Shown here: positions 1 to 5,634 of the stretch, one piece after another
Layout: each line of letters opens with the position of its first letter
Numbering within the stretch: the stretch's first letter is position 1
From: an uncultured Bacteroidales bacterium
GTDB taxonomy: Bacteria > Bacteroidota > Bacteroidia > Bacteroidales > UBA4417
DNA length: 12,350 bases
Direction of reading: 5' to 3'
Assembly: GCA_903917425.1 (NCBI GenBank)
Contig: CAIXAQ010000227.1
Coordinates: forward strand, 1-12,350
Made by a program: the position numbers and the translations under genes
Notes under the pieces: model-generated
What the model saw: only the letters and a program-made list of their open reading frames with translations
Told to the model about the DNA's origin: nothing
Databases searched by the model: none

Positions 1-236
1 AGTAAAGTTTTGTCCCTGAGTGTATCGACCCAACTCATAAATATGGACTCAAACTTATCGGGTTTGAGTAGTGAAAAAACCCTGTTGATCGTATCGTGTG
101 AAGGAATACCATTTGGCAGAGAAAGTATTTGCTTTAAAAATTCAACTTTAGTTGTGCCGAACAACTGAATGGCATTCCAGGATTCTGCCCCGCACAAAAC
201 AGCCAGGATACTCAATACCAGTATGGTACCCCCCAT
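1..236 (-). CDS. ISAs1-family transposase, N-terminal fragment (partial, probably decayed)
   Basis: The minus strand reads 78 codons from an ATG at 236 to the window edge with no stop. Characteristic ISAs1 (H-repeat) transposase N-terminal motifs are LAVLCGAESW (residues 11-20), a following LFG, and LPNGIPSHDTINRVFSLL (about 40-57). This N-terminal region precedes the DDE catalytic domain, which would lie to the left of the window. Known relatives carry roughly 25-40 residues before the CGAESW motif, but here only 14 remain, because a TAA codon directly precedes the ATG. The same frame upstream (237 to about 330) still reads plausible N-terminal sequence (QEIKKLFPILPEKQ) broken by stops at 237-239, 255-257 and 261-263. 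I infer a nonsense-damaged, probably inactive copy. A real start at the ATG at 236 cannot be excluded. It diverges from the PUL and is unrelated to it in function. Confidence 0.85.
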   Translation of the reverse strand, partial: MGGTILVLSILAVLCGAESWNAIQLFGTTKVEFLKQILSLPNGIPSHDTINRVFSLLKPDKFESIFMSWVDTLRDKTL

Positions 237-406
237 TTATAACACAGCTTTAGGTCAAAGTTAAGATATAATCTGTTTTTCGGGCAAAATCGGAAATAAC
301 TTTTTGATCTCCTGCAAAAAGGTCAAGAAAAGTTATTCTGATTTTAAGCCGCAATATTGTAAATTGTACCTGTTGTTTAATGTGTTATTATTTATTTTTA
401 CAGGTC

Positions 407-486
407 ACATGGAAGTCGCCATGTAGATTATCATTGCTCTGTGTGTCATGATTATTGACATGGCTCGATTCATAATTAATGATCGA
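407..486. repeat. Cluster of three short inverted repeats
   Basis: Three small dyads follow each other. ACATGG (407-412) faces CCATGT (419-424) across 6 bases. TGTCA (444-448) faces TGACA (456-460) across 7 bases. TCGATTCAT (465-473) faces ATGATCGA (479-486) across 5 bases, with one bulged T. None is followed by a T-run that would make a convincing intrinsic terminator. They could be protein-binding sites, the end of a small mobile element, or chance in an A/T-rich region. Confidence 0.35.
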
Positions 487-543
487 TGGAGTCTTACGTT
501 GTTGTAAAACTCGAAGTTTGTTTCTCCCTTCTATAATAAACCG

Positions 544-685
544 CTATGAATTAAAATCCACAGGTTCAAACAAAAAATGAAATTTCGAAGTTCTTTAACG
601 CAAAGTGCGCAAAGTTTATTCATTACAAATCAGGCTTAGCGAACTTTGCGTAAACCTTAGCGTCCTTTCCGGTTAAAATTCATAG
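544..685. repeat. Degenerate palindromic GCAAAG-type intergenic repeat
   Basis: A nested inverted repeat of about 142 bp. The outer arms are CTATGAATT (544-552) and AATTCATAG (677-685). The inner arms are ACGCAAAGT (598-606) and ACTTTGCGT (643-651), and a second copy, CGCAAAGTT (608-616), can pair with AACTTTGCG (642-650). The right side continues with a decayed CTTTCCGGTTAAA that mirrors CTTTAACGCAAAG on the left. From general knowledge, ACGCAAAG/CTTTGCGT repeats of this style recur in intergenic regions of many environmental Bacteroidetes genomes. It looks like one weathered copy of a dispersed, non-coding, structure-forming element rather than part of the PUL control region. Confidence 0.6.
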
Positions 686-740
686 AAACTAAAGTTGAGG
701 CAATAAATTGCAGGATTTTAACCATTTTTGAAACAATAAA

Positions 741-765
741 TTTGTGCAAAAGCCTTTATTTGTGC
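741..765. repeat. Direct repeat TTTGTGC x2 upstream of susC
   Basis: TTTGTGC occurs at 741-747 and again at 759-765, 18 bases apart start to start, and each copy is followed by AAAAGC after a short gap. A weaker relative, TTTGAAA, starts at 727. The pair lies just upstream of a TATATTTA box (779-786). HTCS regulators of the AraC type commonly bind direct repeats near PUL promoters, so this is a candidate operator. The assignment is inferred only from position and repetition. Confidence 0.3.
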
Positions 766-778
766 GAATAAAAGCATT

Positions 779-786
779 TATATTTA
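779..786 (+). promoter_or_regulatory. Alternative susC -7 box (TATATTTA)
   Basis: TATATTTA matches the Bacteroidetes -7 consensus TAnnTTTG at all but the last base. A TTTG that could act as the -33 element sits at 759-762, leaving 16 bases between them, which is shorter than the usual 19-21. If used, the leader before susC would be about 95 bases. It competes with the box at 850-857. Confidence 0.25.
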
Positions 787-797
787 CTTTCGGACAA

Positions 798-818
798 TGG
801 AGCAACTATGTTGAGCAA
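798..818. promoter_or_regulatory. Direct repeat TGGAGCAA/TTGAGCAA, candidate regulator site
   Basis: TGGAGCAA (798-805) and TTGAGCAA (811-818) match at 7 of 8 bases and lie 13 bases apart start to start. They end 31 bases before the candidate -7 box at 850-857. That is where an activator would sit next to RNA polymerase on a promoter lacking a good -33 element. A role as binding site for the HTCS is inferred from position only. Confidence 0.3.
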
Positions 819-849
819 TATAGAAACCCCATTTACTACCAACTCGGTA

Positions 850-857
850 TACATTTG
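850..857 (+). promoter_or_regulatory. Candidate susC promoter -7 box (TACATTTG)
   Basis: TACATTTG is a full match to the Bacteroidetes -7 consensus TAnnTTTG. No TTTG is seen 19-21 bases upstream, as often holds for promoters that need an activator. Transcription starting a few bases downstream would give a leader of about 20-25 bases before the ATG at 890. Confidence 0.4.
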
Positions 858-889
858 ATCCTTCGATAATTCTCTTTTAAACCTCATAA

Positions 890-3800
890 ATGGCAGAGCT
901 TATGAAACCGAAAATTTTCATTTTGTTGTATTTCCTTTTATTCTTGCTTTCAGGTAATGGTTTGCATGCACAGAACAACAGGGTGTCGGGAATTGTTACA
1001 TCGGAAGAAGATGGCTTATCACTTCCGGGTGTGAGTGTTTCAGTAAAAGGAACTTCTTCGGGTGTAACAACGGATGCAAAAGGTTTCTATACCATAAATG
1101 TGCAGGCAGATCAAACCCTGCTCTTTTCTTTCATTGGGTTTAAATCGCATGAAACAAAAGTCGATTTATCTAAAAATACAATTGATATAGTAATGCATCT
1201 TGAAGCCAAGGAGTTAAATGAAGTGGTCGTAATTGGATATGGATCAAAGAAAAGAACCGACCTGATTGGCTCTGTCTCAACAGTGAAGTCAAGCGAAATG
1301 GTAGCCAGACCTTCGTCAGATATTCAGGGCATGCTTAAAGGCCAGGTAGCCGGCCTCACCGTAAGTGTTGGCAGTGCTCGACCCGGAGGCAGTTCGAATG
1401 TTCTTCTTCGTGGCACCAACTCACTTAAGGGAAGTACCAGCCCCTTATATGTGGTCGACGGGTTTCCCGTTACTTCAATAAACGAGATTAACGTGGATGA
1501 TATCGAAAGCCTGACTGTTCTTAAAGATGCATCGGCCCAGGCCATATATGGTGCCCGCGCTTCGAATGGGGTCATCCTTATAAATACACGCCGCGGATCG
1601 GATACCAAGGGTAAAATCAAGGTAAATTACGACGGTTATATAAGCATTCAGAATGTAAAACCGCATTTTAAGGTTTTCTCACCCGAAGAATATCTCCAGG
1701 TGAGGCGCGAAGCTTTCAGGGGTGATATGGCTAATGCCGGAAATAATTGGCTGGGCAACTACAACGATACCAGCATGTATAAACCCGATAGCCAGATTTT
1801 CACCCCGGTTGAATTAGTAGGGATTGAAGAAGAGTCATATGTCGATTGGATGGACCTTGCATTTAAAAAGAATGTACTAATGACCAAACACGATGTATCG
1901 CTGAGCGGGGGGAATGAAATGACTAAATATGCAGCGTCGCTGGGATGTTATTTTCAAGATGGTGTAAGGTATAGCTCTGATTATAAACGCTATACGGGCC
2001 GTTTGGCACTCGATCAGAAAGTTGGAAAATATGTCAACGTCGGGTTGAATACCTTTTATTCAGATTACACCCAGCACCAGGAGAACAATTCATGGACTGA
2101 CTTTATCACTTTTTCACCTATTGCGAAGATATATGATGAAAATGGCGAGCTGATACTTTACCCGCTTGGCGACTTTAAATCGGTTAATCCATTATATTGG
2201 GAAAAAACACGTAGCTATACTGTTCTGGGCAACCGTGGGATATATAATATCTATCTTGAAGTAATGCCGGTCAAAAAGTTGAAATACAGGCTGAATGGAA
2301 GCTATGATGTCCGTTCGAGGGAAACACAGGATTTCAGGTCGAAGGAAGATCCGAGTGCAGTGCTCGGCAAAGGATTTGCGCAGATAACCCATACTGAAGA
2401 GCGTAGTTTTGTTCTCGAAAATATTCTAACTTATGACACTAAAATCTCAGAAGCTCACCGGCTTGATATCACTTTAATGCAAAGTGCTGATTCAAGGATA
2501 GCTACATCAACAACCAGTACCGCAAATGCTTTGGGTAACGATTTCTTTGGCATTAACAGCCTGGGCTCTGCTCTTGAATCATCTGTTGGCAGGGGACAGA
2601 GTGAGCATAATGTACTATCGTTCATGGGCAGGGTTAATTATATTTTTAGCGACAGATACCTTTTTAATTTTACAATCCGGGCTGATGGCTCTTCTGTTTT
2701 CGGGACCAATAACAAGTGGGGTTATTTCCCCTCGGCGGCGTTTGCATGGAACATGCAAAACGAAACGTTCATAAAAAGTATTACATGGATTGATGAATCG
2801 AAACTCAGGTTCAGTTACGGGCAGATTGGGAACGAAGCCATAGCGCCTTATGGAAGTCTGGCAACAGCCGATAATGCTTTTTATGTGAGCAACGGGTCCT
2901 CGATAACGGGTTACCTTCCCGGATCGAGTTTGCCAAATCCGAATCTCAGGTGGGAAACGACGGCAACATACAATGTTGGATACGATTTTTCAGTGCTGGA
3001 TCAAAAGCTAAAGGGTACCATTGATGTGTATAAACGAATTACTACCGATCTGTTGGTCGACAGGAACATTCCGACAAGCCTTGGATATTCAACCATGCCA
3101 GATAACCTGGGCGAGATCCAGAATAAAGGATTTGAAGCGAGCCTTACCGGTTACCTCATTTCAAACAAAGATATGGCCTGGTCAATTGGCGGAACATTTG
3201 CTCATAATACGAATGAAATTACCAAAGGTGTACTTCGCGATACCCAAACCGGTGAATATATTGACGACGTGGCAAACAAATGGTTTATTGGTGAGCCTGT
3301 AAATGTATACTATGATTATAAATTTGACGGAATCTGGCAGATTGAGGACAATATCGCCGGTTCCCCAATGCCTAAGGCCAGGCCTGGAGATGTGAAAGTT
3401 GTAAATGCTAATGGCGACAGTATTATAAGTGCCGACGACAGGGTGGTGATAAAGCGGGATCCCAGGTTTATAGCTTCATTCAACACATCTTTCCATTATA
3501 AGAATATTGAATTTTCGGCTGATATATATGGCATTTCAGGAGTAATGAAAAGCAGTCCGTTCATGTCGGATGTCAATTATGGAGGGTCGCTTCAGGGATA
3601 CAAAAACGGGATAAAGCGCGATTATTATACTCCCGAGAACCCATCCAATACTACCTTCAGGCCCCACGAAACAGTTACATCCGAATACCGCGGCACACTC
3701 GACTACCAGGATGCTTCTTACGTAAGGCTTACTAATGTGACACTTGCTTACACTTTTCCACAGGGCTGGGTCAAAAAGGCTAAACTTTCATCCGTCAGGG

Positions 3801-3922
3801 TTTATTTACGCGGCGACAACCTGATTACTATTACCAATTACATGTCGCTCAGCCCGGAGACAAATCCGGATTCTTATCCGGAAACGGTTAATTACACACT
3901 TGGCCTCAATGTTAGTTTTTAA
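890..3922 (+). CDS. SusC/RagA-family TonB-linked outer membrane transporter
   Basis: This is the outer-membrane transporter of the PUL, importing oligosaccharides delivered by its SusD partner with energy from TonB-ExbBD. At 1010 residues it has the normal SusC length. The hydrophobic signal peptide probably ends at HA|Q (residue 27/28). A carboxypeptidase-regulatory-like beta-sandwich follows (about 30-105, with SGIVTSEEDGLSLPGVSV), then the TonB-box region ELNEVVVIGYG (108-118). The plug (about 122-235) carries GMLKGQVAGL, LYVVDGFPV and the typical VLKDASAQAIYGARASNGVI. The remainder is the 22-strand barrel, ending in the expected aromatic residue (GLNVSF). The ATG at 890 sits in an A/T-rich ATAAATG context usual for the phylum. 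The ATG at 902 is a good alternative, since it removes acidic Glu3 and starts the signal peptide at MKPK. susD follows after 21 bases. Substrate specificity cannot be read from the sequence. Confidence 0.97.
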   Translation: MAELMKPKIFILLYFLLFLLSGNGLHAQNNRVSGIVTSEEDGLSLPGVSVSVKGTSSGVTTDAKGFYTINVQADQTLLFSFIGFKSHETKVDLSKNTIDIVMHLEAKELNEVVVIGYGSKKRTDLIGSVSTVKSSEMVARPSSDIQGMLKGQVAGLTVSVGSARPGGSSNVLLRGTNSLKGSTSPLYVVDGFPVTSINEINVDDIESLTVLKDASAQAIYGARASNGVILINTRRGSDTKGKIKVNYDGYISIQNVKPHFKVFSPEEYLQVRREAFRGDMANAGNNWLGNYNDTSMYKPDSQIFTPVELVGIEEESYVDWMDLAFKKNVLMTKHDVSLSGGNEMTKYAASLGCYFQDGVRYSSDYKRYTGRLALDQKVGKYVNVGLNTFYSDYTQHQENNSWTDFITFSPIAKIYDENGELILYPLGDFKSVNPLYWEKTRSYTVLGNRGIYNIYLEVMPVKKLKYRLNGSYDVRSRETQDFRSKEDPSAVLGKGFAQITHTEERSFVLENILTYDTKISEAHRLDITLMQSADSRIATSTTSTANALGNDFFGINSLGSALESSVGRGQSEHNVLSFMGRVNYIFSDRYLFNFTIRADGSSVFGTNNKWGYFPSAAFAWNMQNETFIKSITWIDESKLRFSYGQIGNEAIAPYGSLATADNAFYVSNGSSITGYLPGSSLPNPNLRWETTATYNVGYDFSVLDQKLKGTIDVYKRITTDLLVDRNIPTSLGYSTMPDNLGEIQNKGFEASLTGYLISNKDMAWSIGGTFAHNTNEITKGVLRDTQTGEYIDDVANKWFIGEPVNVYYDYKFDGIWQIEDNIAGSPMPKARPGDVKVVNANGDSIISADDRVVIKRDPRFIASFNTSFHYKNIEFSADIYGISGVMKSSPFMSDVNYGGSLQGYKNGIKRDYYTPENPSNTTFRPHETVTSEYRGTLDYQDASYVRLTNVTLAYTFPQGWVKKAKLSSVRVYLRGDNLITITNYMSLSPETNPDSYPETVNYTLGLNVSF

Positions 3923-3943
3923 TGAACATTAAAACCGCAAAAA

Positions 3944-5584
3944 ATGAAACACATTAATATATCCCTGCTGGTCTTCTTTCTTCTTTCTTTCTTTCTTTCA
4001 GGTTGTACCGACTTTCTGATTGAAGAAAATCCTTCGGAAGTAACAACGGAATTCCTGTACAATACCGAAGACGGATTGCAGGCGGCGGTTACCGGTTTAT
4101 ACAATCTTGAACGAGCAATGGTCGACGATAACGAAAGCAGCGACTTTGCTGTCGTTGCAGGTGATTGTGGCACCGATATCGACTTTATGCGTGCAGCTCT
4201 TAACCAGTGTGTCGCACGCTACAGGCCCGACCTCAGTTTCCCGACCCAGGGAGTGGTAAGCAATTGGTGGAAAAAAGAATACCGTTTAATTGAGCGGACA
4301 AATAACATTATTACATACGGCGAAGTAACCAGTATGCTTCCAGCCGATAAAAAGAAAATACTTCGCGAAGCGTACATCCATAGGGCCAATTCGTATTTCT
4401 GGCTTGTGAGGAAATTTGATAATATCTGGCTTAACCTTGAACCTACCACTGTGAACAATGTCGAAAACCGGTCATTCACGGTCGCATCGAAAGAGGATGT
4501 ATATAAGGTAATTATAGCTGATCTTGATACTGCTATCAGTTACTTTGACAATGATTGGACAGTAAGTTCTGGCCGGTATGGACTTGGAGCAGCTTTGTTT
4601 CTGCGCATTGATGTTGCACTGTGGCGTCAGGATTACCAGACGGCAGCTACACTTGCCGAAAAACTAATTAAGGAAGGTCCTTATTCATTGGTTGACCCTG
4701 CTTCAATTTTCACAAAGGATTCACGCGATAATACCAAGGAATCCATATATGTCATGCAATTTGACGAGTTTGCAGTCGGTGGGGCGGATGTTAGTACGAC
4801 CTCAGGTGGTCCATCGGGCCATAGGCTGGCGCTTGTTTTTACTGCTGATTATAAAGCAGTGACACCAGGAACAAAGCAGGTTTCCGAATTCGGCGGTTAT
4901 GGCTGGGCCCGGGTTTTCCCGAATGAGTACCTATTGAGTTTGTATAACCCCAAATATGATAAAAGGTGGAATGCCTGGTGGCAACACTATTATACGTTTA
5001 ACGATGAAACCTGTAACTTTACCAGCCTGCCTTACAAATTTGGCGATACACTTAAATATAATTCAAAAGTTGCAACTCTTTCGGGTACAAATTTCTTTAA
5101 AAACGTAAGCGTTGGATGTAAAAAATACTTCGACTGGGTTAAAATTCCCAATACGACCCGTTCCTTCAATAATTTTTATATATACCGTTTTGCTGAAGTT
5201 TACCTTATGGCTGCAGAAGCATATATGAGACTGGGCGATAATACCAAAGCACTATTTTATATCAATGCGCTCAGGCATAGCCGTATTCTGTCCACTGACC
5301 CAAACCAGACTCTGGCTACAATGGATGAAGAAACCCTGATAGAAGAACATGCAAGAGAGTTGGCATTCGAAGGCAGGCGCTGGTTTTTCCTCAAACGCTT
5401 AGGTCTTCTGGTCGAACGCGTCAGGGCAACAGGAGGCACTACCATGTTCCGTGGAATTGTTGCTACTGACCCGGCCTGGTATTCTGCCAGGACAAACATA
5501 CAGGATTTCCATACAAGCTGGCCCATACCACAGTCAGAAATTGATGCAATGGGAGGTTTCCCGCAAAATCCGGGATATAACTAA
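3944..5584 (+). CDS. SusD/RagB-family surface glycan-binding lipoprotein
   Basis: This is the cell-surface lipoprotein that caps the SusC barrel and captures oligosaccharides. A short lipoprotein signal ends in the lipobox LSGC, with acylated Cys21, followed by the common SusD start TDFL. The N-terminal SusD-like helical/TPR region spans about 22-210. The C-terminal RagB/SusD domain contains RFAEVYLMAAEAYMRLG (415-431), ELAFEGRRWFFLKRLG (472-487) and the terminal WPIPQSEIDAMGG block (526-538) before FPQNPGY. At 546 residues it has usual family length with no sign of damage. It lies 21 bases after susC, so co-transcription and translation as a pair are expected. The aromatic-rich stretch RWNAWWQHYYTF (341-352) may contribute to ligand binding, but this is only a guess. 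The signal-peptide codons contain a CTTT tetranucleotide run. Confidence 0.96.
   Translation: MKHINISLLVFFLLSFFLSGCTDFLIEENPSEVTTEFLYNTEDGLQAAVTGLYNLERAMVDDNESSDFAVVAGDCGTDIDFMRAALNQCVARYRPDLSFPTQGVVSNWWKKEYRLIERTNNIITYGEVTSMLPADKKKILREAYIHRANSYFWLVRKFDNIWLNLEPTTVNNVENRSFTVASKEDVYKVIIADLDTAISYFDNDWTVSSGRYGLGAALFLRIDVALWRQDYQTAATLAEKLIKEGPYSLVDPASIFTKDSRDNTKESIYVMQFDEFAVGGADVSTTSGGPSGHRLALVFTADYKAVTPGTKQVSEFGGYGWARVFPNEYLLSLYNPKYDKRWNAWWQHYYTFNDETCNFTSLPYKFGDTLKYNSKVATLSGTNFFKNVSVGCKKYFDWVKIPNTTRSFNNFYIYRFAEVYLMAAEAYMRLGDNTKALFYINALRHSRILSTDPNQTLATMDEETLIEEHARELAFEGRRWFFLKRLGLLVERVRATGGTTMFRGIVATDPAWYSARTNIQDFHTSWPIPQSEIDAMGGFPQNPGYN
3983..3999 (+). repeat. CTTT tetranucleotide repeat in the susD signal peptide
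   Basis: Four full CTTT units plus one C lie in the codons for the hydrophobic core of the signal peptide, preceded by related TTC/CTTTC sequence from 3973. Gain or loss of one unit would shift the reading frame near the start of susD. The tract is short compared with known phase-variable tetranucleotide loci, so it may only reflect Phe/Leu/Ser codon choice. Confidence 0.5.
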
Positions 5585-5634
5585 GAGTACTCAGCTTTAG
5601 TCGATAAAAAGTACAGGCTATAAAAAAATTTAAG

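Larger units (their letters stand above)
237..889. other. Intergenic region between the transposase remnant and the PUL
   Basis: I see no convincing gene in these roughly 650 bases. From left to right they hold the decayed transposase N-terminus (to about 330), A/T-rich sequence, a cluster of short inverted repeats (407-486), a degenerate palindromic GCAAAG repeat (544-685), direct repeats of TTTGTGC (741-765) and GAGCAA (798-818), and two candidate -7 boxes ahead of susC. I found no clear terminal inverted repeat or target duplication for the insertion sequence. Confidence 0.7.

Noticed and set aside
593..651. The GCAAAG inverted repeat considered as a CRISPR array or as a terminator of a gene on the left.
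   Set aside because: There are no regular repeats with unique spacers, no T-run after the stem, and no gene reading into it from the left, since the transposase reads away from it.
5585..5592. GAGTACTC palindrome directly after the susD stop codon, considered as a terminator.
   Set aside because: The stem is only 4 bp with no loop and no following T-run. An 8-bp palindrome is common by chance.
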